The notes: a model not told the origin generated them from the sequence alone. Numbered from the stretch's first letter, positions 44,621 through 53,396 are shown. The stretch: 64,000 bases of DNA from Ignavibacterium sp037440165 (GCF_037440165.1 NZ_JBBIUQ010000015.1:1-64000); one strand, 5' to 3'. Numbers and translations: made by a program.

Positions 44621-44642
44621 TTATTCTCCTTAACTTTTAATT

Positions 44643-44650
44643 CAAAAATA
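44643..44650 (-). promoter_or_regulatory. Likely -7 box for the phosphohexomutase gene
   Basis: On the minus strand TATTTTTG matches TAnnTTTG, 22 bases before the ATG; AAGGAG lies between them as ribosome site. Confidence 0.45.
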
Positions 44651-44680
44651 ATCAATTGTGTTTTATTAGACTAAAAGAGA

Positions 44681-44793
44681 GAATGGACGTATGCCATTCC
44701 GCGAGAAAAATATCTTTTATCACGCGGAACAGGCAGGAGACTGTTCCCTACATTTTATTCTAAAATTATTATTGTGATATTCATTTGTAGGGA
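44681..44793. repeat. Chain of short hairpins, repeat-like noncoding DNA
   Basis: Four successive inverted repeats occur with no gene: GAATGG/CCATTC (44681-44686, 44694-44699), CCGCG/CGCGG (44699-44703, 44723-44727), GGAACAG/CTGTTCC (44726-44732, 44741-44747) and TCCCTACA/TGTAGGGA (44745-44752, 44786-44793). With the element at 44835-44966 they fill nearly the whole 430-base gap between the phosphohexomutase and endonuclease III genes. It looks like a degenerate mobile palindromic element. Confidence 0.6.
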
Positions 44794-44834
44794 TGAACTT
44801 ACTGTACATTCCACTTTGTTTTTTCAATTATATC

Positions 44835-44966
44835 GAGGCTGTCTCATAAATCTTAAACTGTCAGTCTGATCCGTCAGCTGACGGATGTCGAAGACTGACA
44901 ATTCTAATCAATATCACATTTTGACAAGCTCAATGTGACAGTAAAAATTACTATTGAGACAGCCTC
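44835..44966. repeat. MITE-like palindromic element, copy 2
   Basis: Ends are perfect 12-bp inverted repeats, GAGGCTGTCTCA (44835-44846) and TGAGACAGCCTC (44955-44966), identical to the core of the ends at 29926-30063. Internal palindromes differ: CCGTCAGCTGACGG inside a TGTCAGTCT/AGACTGACA stem, and a CACATT/AATGTG pair. The conserved ends with a variable middle suggest non-autonomous transposition. Confidence 0.75.
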
Positions 44967-45052
44967 CTTCAAACTATTTCTAATATTATTAGTTTGTTTT
45001 TTCTTATAAATAAATTTCTATATCTCAAAACAATTTTAAAACTTTGCAATGA

Positions 45053-45763
45053 ATGAAAAAGAAAATTCAGAAAATAAACTGTCTGCTGATTGAACATTTC
45101 GGAATTCCTGAAAGACCGAAAAGACTTCCTGATCCGCTTGATATAATTATCGGAACGATTCTATCGCAAAACACAAATGATAAAAATTCATACAAAGCTT
45201 TTTTGAATCTGAAGAAGAGCATCAAGCATTGGGATGAATTACTTCAAATGAAACCATCGCAAGTTGAAAAACTTATTAAAGTTGCCGGATTGGGAAAACA
45301 GAAATCAAGTGCAATCATAAACCTTATTAAAAATCTAAAAGAAAAGAACGGGAAGGTTAATCTATCACACATTAAAAAAATGAATGACGGAGAAATAATC
45401 GAAGAGCTTACATCTCATAAAGGTATTGGGGTTAAAACAGCAAGTTGTGTTTTACTGTTTGCTCTCAACAGGAATGTTTGTCCAGTTGATACTCATGTTC
45501 ACAGAATATTAAACAGGGTTGGAATTGTTAAAACATCAACGCCGGAAAAAACTTTTTACAAAATAGAAAAATATATTCCCGAAAATTCAGCACATACATT
45601 TCACACTAATCTTCTTCGCCTAGGTAGAGAATACTGCACACCAACAAATCCAAAATGTTATGATTGTCCGATCGAATCTGAATGCAATTATGCGGTGAAA
45701 AATTTTACAAGCAAAAAACCAATCAAAAAGAACGATTTCTTTTTACTTGATAGCATTAAATAA
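45053..45763 (+). CDS. nth: Endonuclease III-family DNA glycosylase
   Basis: 236 residues. Helix-hairpin-helix SHKGIGVKTASCVLLFAL, the catalytic Asp in CPVDTHVHRILNRVG, and a C-terminal 4Fe-4S loop CTPTNPKCYDCPIESEC (C-x6-C-x2-C-x5-C). The Lys of classical Nth (in the LPGVGRKTA loop) is matched by the HKGIGVKTA segment, so a bifunctional glycosylase/AP lyase for oxidised pyrimidines is likely. A C-terminal basic tail of about 30 residues is extra. Stand-alone gene. Confidence 0.88.
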   Translation: MKKKIQKINCLLIEHFGIPERPKRLPDPLDIIIGTILSQNTNDKNSYKAFLNLKKSIKHWDELLQMKPSQVEKLIKVAGLGKQKSSAIINLIKNLKEKNGKVNLSHIKKMNDGEIIEELTSHKGIGVKTASCVLLFALNRNVCPVDTHVHRILNRVGIVKTSTPEKTFYKIEKYIPENSAHTFHTNLLRLGREYCTPTNPKCYDCPIESECNYAVKNFTSKKPIKKNDFFLLDSIK

Positions 45764-45831
45764 TATCATCATTAATTACCAATAGATTATCTTGATTCAA
45801 TTATTACTTTTCTAATAAAGTTATTTTAATA

Positions 45832-45839
45832 TAAATTTG
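45832..45839 (+). promoter_or_regulatory. Likely -7 box for the tyrosine catabolism operon
   Basis: TAAATTTG matches TAnnTTTG and lies 42 bases before the HPPD ATG, which has an AAGGAG ribosome site. The -33 region lacks TTG at the ideal distance, so activation by a regulator is possible. Confidence 0.5.
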
Positions 45840-45880
45840 AGCAATAAAAATTTCCCTTCAACTAATCTAAGGAGTTTAAA

Positions 45881-46999
45881 ATGTCAGAAAAAGCTGGGAT
45901 AATCGGATATGATTATGTTGAATTTTATGTCGGCTCTGCAAAGATGTGGGCGTATTGGCATGCCAAAGCGATGGGTTTGAATATCATAGGGTATTGCGGA
46001 CCTGAAACTGGTGTGAAAGATAAAGTATCTTACCTGCTTTCATTAAACAATATCAACATCGTTGTTTCATCTGCAATAAAACCAAGCAATTATGAAATTG
46101 CATCATTTGTTGAAAAACATGGTGATGGTGTGAAGAGATGGGCCTTGAAAGTTTATGATGTTAAAAAAACTTTTGAAGTCTCTGTAAAGAACGGCGGAAT
46201 TCCAATTCGACCTCCTAAAAAGTTTGAAGATGAAAATGGATTTGTTGAAGAAGCCGCAATTCGTCTTTATGATGATTGCGAAATTGTATTCATTAATCGT
46301 GATAACTACAAAGGAATATTTAAACCGGGATTCAAGCAACCCATTCAGAACATAACTATTCAAAGAGAAGAAACAGGTTTGCAAACAATTGATCATATAG
46401 TTGGAAATGTAAGAACAAACGAAATGAATCTTTGGGCAAATTATATTAACACAACTCTCAACTTCGAAACCTTTATTGAATTCGGTCCGGGAGATATTTC
46501 AACTCAGTATTCTGCTTTGCTTTCAAAAGTTGTCCGTTCAAAAGAGGCAGTAGTTAAAAACCCAATCAACGAACCTTATGAAGGATTAAAAAAATCTCAG
46601 ATAGAAGAATTCATTGATGAGTATCTCGGAAGCGGAATTCAGCATGTTGCAATAACAACGAATGATATCATATCCACTATTCGTGCAATGAGAAATAATG
46701 GTGTGGAATTTCTGAGCAATCCGCCAGATACTTATTACCAAATGTTGAAAGAAAAAGGAATGAAAATTAAAGAAGATATTAACGAGCTGAAAAAATACGG
46801 AATACTTTGCGACACAGAAGGAAAAGGATATCTTCTTCAGTTATTTACCAAACCAATAAGTGATCGTCCAACTTTCTTCTATGAAATTATTCAGCGTTGT
46901 GAAGGTGCAGAAGGATTTGGACAGGGAAATTTCCAGGCATTGTTTGAATCAATTGAAAGAGACCAGATGCAAAGAGGAAGTTTGGATAGAGAAGAATAA
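45881..46999 (+). CDS. hppD: 4-Hydroxyphenylpyruvate dioxygenase
   Basis: 372 residues. It turns 4-hydroxyphenylpyruvate into homogentisate with O2 and non-haem iron, the entry reaction of tyrosine breakdown. The iron ligands of the second half are present: His in TIDHIVGNV, His in GIQHVAITTNDI and the Glu in the C-terminal block around RPTFFYEIIQRC, followed by GAEGFGQGNFQALFESIERDQ-type ending. The N-terminal half (GYDYVEFYVGSAKMWAYW) is the usual degenerate vicinal-oxygen-chelate repeat. It is the first gene of a run ending with acetoacetyl-CoA synthetase. Confidence 0.95.
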   Translation: MSEKAGIIGYDYVEFYVGSAKMWAYWHAKAMGLNIIGYCGPETGVKDKVSYLLSLNNINIVVSSAIKPSNYEIASFVEKHGDGVKRWALKVYDVKKTFEVSVKNGGIPIRPPKKFEDENGFVEEAAIRLYDDCEIVFINRDNYKGIFKPGFKQPIQNITIQREETGLQTIDHIVGNVRTNEMNLWANYINTTLNFETFIEFGPGDISTQYSALLSKVVRSKEAVVKNPINEPYEGLKKSQIEEFIDEYLGSGIQHVAITTNDIISTIRAMRNNGVEFLSNPPDTYYQMLKEKGMKIKEDINELKKYGILCDTEGKGYLLQLFTKPISDRPTFFYEIIQRCEGAEGFGQGNFQALFESIERDQMQRGSLDREE

Positions 47000-47039
47000 A
47001 ATTTAAATCTAATTCATACTGAAGCAGATTGAACTTTTT

Positions 47040-47063
47040 CAATCATTAATTGATTAATGATTG
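47040..47063. promoter_or_regulatory. 10-bp perfect inverted repeat upstream of hmgA, possible operator
   Basis: CAATCATTAA (47040-47049) and TTAATGATTG (47054-47063) are perfect arms around TTGA, 40 bases before the homogentisate dioxygenase start. The size and near-palindromic core resemble a dimeric repressor site. The absence of a T run argues against a terminator. Confidence 0.4.
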
Positions 47064-47102
47064 CACAAGTGAATTTGATTATAAAATTATCAGGAGGTAA
47101 GA

Positions 47103-48269
47103 ATGCCATATTATGTAAGACTCGGTAAAGTTCCACCAAAGCGACACATAACATTTTATAAAGATGATGGAACGCTTTATCGTGAAGAACTTTTCAGCAC
47201 CAAGGGTTTTTCAGGAATCTATTCAAATAAATATCATCTTTACATGCCGCCTGAAGTAGAAAAAATAAGCGAAGTAAATATTGACACATCTGCTAATGAA
47301 TGGAATGATGCACCTTTGCAGTATTATCACTTTATCACAGGTAAGAAGCAAAGCAAGGGTAATATTATCACTGCCAGGAATGAGTTTCTTAAAAACAATC
47401 ATATCACAATATCAACTGCTACAATAACTGAAGAAACGGGATTCTTTTATCGAAATGCACAAATGCATGAAATGATTTTTGTTCATTACGGAAGTGGTCA
47501 TCTTCTTTCTGAGTATGGTGATTTGAAATTTGAGCAGTGGGATTATCTGATTATTCCAAAAGGAACGACCTATCAATTAAAGCTTGATGATTACAAGAAC
47601 AATAAACTATTGATTGTTGAATCTGATACTCCCTTTGAAATTCCACGTCATTTCCGGAATGAATATGGTCAGCTCACAGAAGATGCTCCTTATTATGAAA
47701 GAGATTTTCGTCCGCCTGATTTTATGGAACCAATTGATAAAAAAGGTGATTTCAGATTGATGTTAAAAGTAAGAAACAGAATGTTTGAATATCGTTTGCC
47801 TCATCATCCTTTTGATGTTGTTGGCTGGGACGGATTCCTTTATCCTTATGCATTCAATTTAAAAGAGTATGCTCCTAAAGTTGGTAAAATTCATTTACCG
47901 CCTCCAATCCATCTTGCATTTGTAACAGAACATTTTGTTGTTTGCAATTTCGTTCCGAGGTTGTATGATTTTCATCCGCAGGCAATTCCGGCACCATATT
48001 ATCATTCAAATGTAGATAGCGATGAAGTGCTTTATTATGTTCATGGAGATTTTATGTCCCGCACAGGAGTTCAGGAAGGTTCAATCACTTTGCATCCAAT
48101 GGGAATTCCGCACGGACCTCAGCCGGGGAAAACCGAAGCGTCAATTGGGAAAAAAGAAACTGAAGAATACGCAGTTATGATAGATACATTTCAACCTCTT
48201 CAGGTAACTAAGAATGTGAAAGAAACTATGGTGGAAGATTACGCACAGTCTTGGCTAAGTAAAAGTTAG
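47103..48269 (+). CDS. hmgA: Homogentisate 1,2-dioxygenase
   Basis: 388 residues. It opens the ring of homogentisate with O2 to maleylacetoacetate. Cupin-like N-terminal part: MHEMIFVHYGSGHLLSEYGD and EQWDYLIIPKGTTYQL. Iron ligands are in APYYHSNVDSDEVLYYVHG (His and Glu) and in LHPMGIPHGPQPG (His). It is slightly shorter than the eukaryotic enzymes (about 445). The ribosome site is AGGAGG. It lies 104 bases after hppD and upstream of the FAH-family hydrolase; no maleylacetoacetate isomerase is visible in the window. Confidence 0.94.
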   Translation: MPYYVRLGKVPPKRHITFYKDDGTLYREELFSTKGFSGIYSNKYHLYMPPEVEKISEVNIDTSANEWNDAPLQYYHFITGKKQSKGNIITARNEFLKNNHITISTATITEETGFFYRNAQMHEMIFVHYGSGHLLSEYGDLKFEQWDYLIIPKGTTYQLKLDDYKNNKLLIVESDTPFEIPRHFRNEYGQLTEDAPYYERDFRPPDFMEPIDKKGDFRLMLKVRNRMFEYRLPHHPFDVVGWDGFLYPYAFNLKEYAPKVGKIHLPPPIHLAFVTEHFVVCNFVPRLYDFHPQAIPAPYYHSNVDSDEVLYYVHGDFMSRTGVQEGSITLHPMGIPHGPQPGKTEASIGKKETEEYAVMIDTFQPLQVTKNVKETMVEDYAQSWLSKS

Positions 48270-48297
48270 AAGGACTGTGAATAGGGTGTAAGGTGAA

Positions 48298-48372
48298 GTG
48301 TTAATTGAAGACGCTAAAAAGACTTTAAACGGTTACATCAATTTTGTGAAATCTAAAATGTCTAATAAATAA
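48298..48372 (+). pseudogene. Remnant of a four-helix-bundle (S23/IVS-type) gene
   Basis: The frame V-L-I-E-D-A-K-K-T-L-N-G-Y-I-N-F-V-K ending KSKMSNK-stop matches the last helix of TIGR02436-type four-helix-bundle proteins, which usually end in a LNGYIRYLKKSK-like sequence. Only about 24 residues are left. Flanking strings GGTGTAAGGTGA and TACCTAACACC are imperfect inverted copies, as often seen around these elements. It interrupts the operon between hmgA and the FAH gene without breaking either. Confidence 0.5.
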
Positions 48373-48475
48373 TATGATTTAAGTTATGTTGAGATCATGC
48401 TATTTTCCTTTTACCAATACCTTTTACCTTATACCTTTGTACCTAACACCATAAAAACAGATAACTAGGAATAAA

Positions 48476-49495
48476 ATGAAATTTGTAACATATCAAAAAG
48501 GAAAGGAACAAAAAGTCGGAATATTTTATAACGATTTTATCTTTGATCTTCAGAACTCAGCAAAAAAACTGAAACTTATACTGCCTTCAACAATGAAAGA
48601 ATTTCTTGAAGGAGGAAAATCTTATATGAGATTGGCGCAGAAAGTTTTTAAAGAAATAAAATCAGATAAAATCAAGCCGACTATAAAGAGAAATAGAGTA
48701 AAGTTACATTCACCTGTTCCAAACCCAACTTCGATGCGAGATGGTTATGCATTTCGTCAGCATGTTGAAACAGCAAGAAGAAATCGTGGTGTTCCGATGA
48801 TTCCGGAATTTGATCAGTATCCGGTTTTTTATTTTACAAATCATAATGCTGTATTTGGTGAAGGAATAATTGAAGTTGAAGATGATCATCTGCAGCAGCT
48901 TGATTTCGAACTTGAGTGCGCAATTGTAATTGGTAAAAAAGGGAAAAATATTCCAGCAGAAAAAGCAGAGCAGTACATTGCTGGTTATATGATAATGAAT
49001 GATTGGTCTGCAAGAGTTCTTCAGATGGAGGAAATGAAATTAAACCTTGGTCCAGCCAAAGGAAAAGACTTTGCAACATCATTAGGTCCGTGGTTAGTAA
49101 CCGTTGATGAACTTGAGCAGTACAAAATTTCAACTCCATTCGGAAATAAATATGATTTAAGAATGGTTGCGCGTCACAATGGTAAACAAATTTCAGATGG
49201 AAATCTTAAAGATATGAACTGGACATTCGCTGAACTGATTGAAAGAGCTTCTTATGGTGTAACTCTTTTCCCCGGTGATGTAATTGGCAGTGGAACAGTT
49301 GGAACTGGTTGTTATCTTGAACTTAATGGAACCTGGATTTTGAAAGCAAAAGCAAGAGGAGAAAATTTTACTTCAATCTGGTTAAATGATGGAGATGAAA
49401 TGGAGCTTGAGATAACAGGTTTAGGTGTATTGAAAAATAAAATAAGGAAATCCAAAAACAATTATTCAATTCTGAAGAAAAAGAAATCTTTATAA
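48476..49495 (+). CDS. Fumarylacetoacetate hydrolase-family protein
   Basis: 339 residues. The FAH domain occupies about residues 75-325: the metal-binding glutamates in FELECAIVIGKKGKNI and the YMIMNDWSARVLQ and GDVIGSGTVGTGC blocks are conserved. In tyrosine catabolism the enzyme splits fumarylacetoacetate into fumarate and acetoacetate. Its position after hppD and hmgA, and before an acetoacetyl-CoA synthetase, supports this substrate, although family members also act on other beta-diketones. The C-terminus is basic. Confidence 0.88.
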   Translation: MKFVTYQKGKEQKVGIFYNDFIFDLQNSAKKLKLILPSTMKEFLEGGKSYMRLAQKVFKEIKSDKIKPTIKRNRVKLHSPVPNPTSMRDGYAFRQHVETARRNRGVPMIPEFDQYPVFYFTNHNAVFGEGIIEVEDDHLQQLDFELECAIVIGKKGKNIPAEKAEQYIAGYMIMNDWSARVLQMEEMKLNLGPAKGKDFATSLGPWLVTVDELEQYKISTPFGNKYDLRMVARHNGKQISDGNLKDMNWTFAELIERASYGVTLFPGDVIGSGTVGTGCYLELNGTWILKAKARGENFTSIWLNDGDEMELEITGLGVLKNKIRKSKNNYSILKKKKSL

Positions 49496-49523
49496 GTTTA
49501 ACGAATACAAAACAAACTAACTA

Positions 49524-50498
49524 ATGAAAAGCATATTACCAAAAGATTTATCAGTTCCAGAAGTGCAAAGATTGCTGCAGGGTGGAATTGGTCCCAGACC
49601 GATAGCACTTGTTTCAACTATTTCAAAAAATGGAGCTAATAATCTTACTCCATTTTCATTCTTCAATGTATTTGGAGCTAATCCGCCAGTGATTGCATTC
49701 TCTCCTTCAAGAAGGGGAAAAGATGGTTCATTGAAAGACACATATCTGAATCTGGTCGATACAAAAGAATGTGTTGTGAATGCAGTAACTTACTCGATGG
49801 TTGAGCAAATCAGTTTAGCATCAACCGAGTATGAATATGGAATAGATGAATTTGTAAAATCCGGATTAACACCAATTGATTCGGATTTAGTTAAAGCTAA
49901 GCGTGTAAAAGAATCACCATTTCAGATGGAATGTAAACTTTTAGAGATGAAAAGTTTCGGTGAAGGTGGTGCATCTGCAAATATAGCAATCTGCGAAGTT
50001 GTAAAATTTCATGTTGCAGAAGATTTATTTGTGAATGGTGTTATTCATCCAGATAGAATTGATTTGGTTGCAAGAATGTCTGCGGATTTTTACTGTCGCG
50101 CAAGCGGAGATGCAATATTCGAAGTTGAAAAACCTATAAAGAAAAAAGGAATCGGTTACGACCAATTACCTGAGTTTATGAAACAATCATTTGTTTTTTC
50201 TGCAAATAATCTTGGCAAGTTTGCAAATGTAGAAAGAATTCCAACTGATGAAGAAGTAAATGATTTTATTAATCATATAAAAGAGGAATCATTTACTGAT
50301 TATGAAATTTCAGAGGAAGCTTTTGACAGATATCAACGACTTGGAAATTATGAACATATGCTTCGCTGTTCGCTTGATTTGAATTTACCTTCTGAAAGAA
50401 AAAAATATTTTCTTGAATTAACTGCCAAACTTGCTTTGGAAAAAAATGATTCTGATTTTGCCTGGAAGACTGCTTTGTATTCTGGTAAGTTTAATTAA
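49524..50498 (+). CDS. Flavin reductase-like FMN-binding protein
   Basis: 324 residues. The N-terminal 200 residues form a flavin-reductase (split barrel) domain: GGIGPRPIALVSTISKNGA, NLTPFSFFNVFGANPPVIAF and CVVNAVTYSM. The C-terminal 120 residues are helical with no recognised motif. It is inside the tyrosine operon, 28 bases after the FAH gene; such proteins are frequently found there in Bacteroidota, but the exact role (flavin supply, or a non-enzymatic isomerase-like step) is not known. Confidence 0.85.
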   Translation: MKSILPKDLSVPEVQRLLQGGIGPRPIALVSTISKNGANNLTPFSFFNVFGANPPVIAFSPSRRGKDGSLKDTYLNLVDTKECVVNAVTYSMVEQISLASTEYEYGIDEFVKSGLTPIDSDLVKAKRVKESPFQMECKLLEMKSFGEGGASANIAICEVVKFHVAEDLFVNGVIHPDRIDLVARMSADFYCRASGDAIFEVEKPIKKKGIGYDQLPEFMKQSFVFSANNLGKFANVERIPTDEEVNDFINHIKEESFTDYEISEEAFDRYQRLGNYEHMLRCSLDLNLPSERKKYFLELTAKLALEKNDSDFAWKTALYSGKFN

Positions 50499-50512
50499 TC
50501 GGAGACAAAGAA

Positions 50513-52465
50513 TTGAGCGAACTTCTCTGGACACCTTCAGAAGAAAGAATTACAAACTCTAATATTTATAAATTTCTACGATATATCTCCGAAAAAGAAA
50601 AATGTTCTTTTTCTGATTATCATCAGTTATATCATTGGTCAATCAAAAACATAGAAAAATTTTGGGAACACATCTGGAATTATTCTAATATCATTCATAA
50701 AAAAAATTATTACCAAGTTCTGATCGATAAAGGCATTAAGGATTCAGTTTGGTTTCCTGGAGCAGAAATAAATTTTGCTGAAAATCTTTTGAGACATAAT
50801 AATGATAAGACAGCTCTTGTATCTTATCGTGAAAATTATCCTGCGGTAAGAATAACTTATTCGCAATTAAATGAAATTGTGAGAAAAGTTTCAAATGCTC
50901 TCAAAAATTATGGAGTGCAAAAAGGTGATAGAGTTGCAGGTTATGTTGCGAATGTTCCTGAAGCAGTGATAGCAATGCTGGCAACAACTTCACTCGGTGC
51001 GGTCTGGAGCAGTACTTCACCGGATTTTGGTATTGAAGGTGTTGTCGATCGTTTCGGGCAGATAGAACCAAAAATTCTTTTTGCCACAAAATCATATTAT
51101 TATAATGGCAAATTCATAAGTAATCTTGATAAGATTTTTGAAGTAAAAAAACGAATCCCTTCGATTGAAAAAGTTGTATTGATTGATGAATATTTCGCCT
51201 TCACACCAACAAAAAAACAAAGATCGGAACAAAATGAAATACTGAACTTCTCTGAGCTGCTGAATTATCCACAAGAAGATTTTCAATTTGTTTACCCTGA
51301 ATTTGATCATCCGGTTTATATAATGTATTCTTCCGGAACAACAGGAAAACCAAAATGCATTGTTCACGGTGCCGGTGGAACTTTGCTGCAACATTATAAA
51401 GAACTTGTTCTGCATACTGATTTAAAAGAGGTAGATGTTATTACATATTTCACCACTTGCGGTTGGATGATGTGGAACTGGCTAATCAGCTCGCTTCAAA
51501 CAGGTTCAACAATAGTTTTGATTGATGGAAATCCTGTTTCACCATCAAATGAAAGATTATGGAAAATAATTGAAGATGAAAAAATTTCGATCTTTGGTAC
51601 AAGTCCGAAATATTTAACGCTAATTGAAAAATCCGGATTAATACCAAAAGAAAAATTTAATCTTAATTCATTAAAGACAATTTTATCAACTGGTTCTCCG
51701 CTTACAGATGCAAACTTTCATTGGGTTTATGAAAATGTAAAAGAAGATGTTCTGTTATCATCAATTTCCGGAGGAACTGATATTATTTCATGTTTCATGC
51801 TTGGTTGTCCTATTCTTCCTGTTTACTCAGGCGAAATTCAGTGTCGTGGTTTAGCGATGAAAGTAGAATCCTGGGATGAAAATGGTAAATCTTTGATTGA
51901 AGAAAAGGGCGAACTTGTTTGTACAGCTCCGTTTACATCCAGACCCATTTTTTTCTGGAATGATCCAGATGGTTCGAAGTATCATCAGGCATATTTTAGT
52001 TTTTATCCGAATGTTTGGAGACATGGAGACTATATTAAAATTAACAATAACGGTGGAGTAATTGTCTATGGTAGATCAGATTCTACATTAAATCCCGGAG
52101 GCGTCCGAATAGGTACAGCTGAAATTTATAAAATTGTTGAAGCAATGGAGGAAGTTTCTGACAGTCTTGTTGTTGGAAAAAATATAAACGGAGATGTGGA
52201 AGTAATACTTTTCGTTGTATTCAGACCTGACTATCATCTCGATGAAGAATTAATAGTTAAGATAAAAGATAAAATAAGAACTGAAACTACTCCGCGGCAT
52301 GTTCCCGCCAAAATATATCAAATAAAAGAAGTTCCCTACACAATCAGCGGAAAAAAAGTAGAGATTGCAGTTTCAAAAATACTTAATGAAGAAGAAGTTG
52401 ATAACAAAGATGCATTGGCAAATCCACACGCACTCGATCAATTTTATAATTTCAGAAAAATCTAA
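50513..52465 (+). CDS. Acetoacetyl-CoA synthetase
   Basis: 650 residues, the expected length. It activates acetoacetate to acetoacetyl-CoA with ATP. Markers are VWFPGAEINFAENLLRH near the N-terminus, the AMP-binding loop YIMYSSGTTGKPKCIVHGAG, and the C-terminal catalytic Lys in PYTISGKKVEIAVSKIL. The WFPGA opening is typical of AacS rather than acetyl-CoA synthetase. It starts with TTG 14 bases after the flavin reductase gene. It completes the pathway from tyrosine to central metabolism. Confidence 0.92.
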   Translation: MSELLWTPSEERITNSNIYKFLRYISEKEKCSFSDYHQLYHWSIKNIEKFWEHIWNYSNIIHKKNYYQVLIDKGIKDSVWFPGAEINFAENLLRHNNDKTALVSYRENYPAVRITYSQLNEIVRKVSNALKNYGVQKGDRVAGYVANVPEAVIAMLATTSLGAVWSSTSPDFGIEGVVDRFGQIEPKILFATKSYYYNGKFISNLDKIFEVKKRIPSIEKVVLIDEYFAFTPTKKQRSEQNEILNFSELLNYPQEDFQFVYPEFDHPVYIMYSSGTTGKPKCIVHGAGGTLLQHYKELVLHTDLKEVDVITYFTTCGWMMWNWLISSLQTGSTIVLIDGNPVSPSNERLWKIIEDEKISIFGTSPKYLTLIEKSGLIPKEKFNLNSLKTILSTGSPLTDANFHWVYENVKEDVLLSSISGGTDIISCFMLGCPILPVYSGEIQCRGLAMKVESWDENGKSLIEEKGELVCTAPFTSRPIFFWNDPDGSKYHQAYFSFYPNVWRHGDYIKINNNGGVIVYGRSDSTLNPGGVRIGTAEIYKIVEAMEEVSDSLVVGKNINGDVEVILFVVFRPDYHLDEELIVKIKDKIRTETTPRHVPAKIYQIKEVPYTISGKKVEIAVSKILNEEEVDNKDALANPHALDQFYNFRKI

Positions 52466-53277
52466 ACGTAAAGTGCTCTTCCAAAATCTCTTCTGTGTTT
52501 TAGCGTAACTTCATGCTCTTCGCCGAGATACTTGAATATTGCTATACAGGCTCTTCTTGCACCTTCATCATCATAAGCTTTATTTTCTCTGATTAATTCA
52601 ATGAATTTTTCCAAAGCACTTTCAAATTTCTTATCTCTTAAATCTTTTATTGCTTCAATGTAGAATGCTTTTACAGGATTATCCTCAAGTTCATCTTTGT
52701 TTTCGAGTTTTTCAAACAATTTGCTCATAGTAGTAATAGCTTCTGCTAGCTCAACAGTATGATTTGACAGCTGAGCACTTTCAACTAATCTTAAAGATTC
52801 TTTAGGATTTTCATAAACTAAAATTTTTGCAAGCAGAATTTTCACTTCACCATTGTTTATATCACCATTATGAACTTGTTCAAGAATAATTTTTGCATCC
52901 TCAACTTTACCTTCAGCTAAAAGCATTTTTGCTTTCTCAATCATATCCGAAAATTTACTTGGAATTGATTTCTGCAGCCAATCCTCAATCATATGTTCAG
53001 GCAACGCTCCAGTAAATTCATTTATTACTTTTCCTTTGTGAAAAAGTTTAACATTAGGAATTCCTCTTATCCCATACTCGTTTGCTATTTCAGGAAATTT
53101 ATCAGTATTCAGCTTTACAAGTATCCACTGATCTTCATATTTCTCTGCAAGTTTTTCGAGTACAGGTCCGAGAATTCTGCAGGGCGCACACCATTCAGCC
53201 CAGAAATCAACTAGTACTGGTATCGTGAAGCTCTGTTCAATAACATCTTTCTGAAAATTATTTGTATCGTAATTCAT
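52462..53277 (-). CDS. Thioredoxin with C-terminal TPR domain (YbbN/CnoX-like)
   Basis: 271 residues. The thioredoxin domain (1-105) keeps WCAPC as redox motif in LVDFWAEWCAPCRILGP, and GIRGIPNVKLF supplies the cis-Pro. From about residue 115 to 271, tetratricopeptide-like helices follow (AKMLLAEGKVEDAKIILEQV and ALEKFIELIRENKAYDDEGA). This layout equals CnoX/YbbN chaperone-redoxins, which protect proteins from oxidative damage. Overlaps the synthetase stop by four bases on the opposite strand; cytoplasmic. Confidence 0.9.
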   Translation of the reverse strand: MNYDTNNFQKDVIEQSFTIPVLVDFWAEWCAPCRILGPVLEKLAEKYEDQWILVKLNTDKFPEIANEYGIRGIPNVKLFHKGKVINEFTGALPEHMIEDWLQKSIPSKFSDMIEKAKMLLAEGKVEDAKIILEQVHNGDINNGEVKILLAKILVYENPKESLRLVESAQLSNHTVELAEAITTMSKLFEKLENKDELEDNPVKAFYIEAIKDLRDKKFESALEKFIELIRENKAYDDEGARRACIAIFKYLGEEHEVTLKHRRDFGRALYV

Positions 53278-53388
53278 TACTTCCTCTCTTTTATTTTCCG
53301 GCGATAAGATGAAAAAAATATTTTTTGGTTACAGATTTCAGTCACAAATTTATAAAATCCGATAAGCTTCTTTATTGAAATAAATCAC

Positions 53389-53396
53389 TAATTTTG
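53389..53396 (+). promoter_or_regulatory. Likely -7 box for the Rieske/cytochrome operon
   Basis: TAATTTTG matches TAnnTTTG, 25 bases before the TTG start of the Rieske gene. No TTG at a good -33 distance was found; the gap with the divergent thioredoxin gene is 144 bases. Confidence 0.45.

Noticed and set aside
44641..45052. Possible insertion sequence between the phosphohexomutase and nth genes
   Set aside because: No transposase frame is present; only palindromic repeats.
48298..48372. Short frame as a functional small protein
   Set aside because: 24 residues with no ribosome site and similarity only to the end of a four-helix-bundle protein; treated as a remnant.
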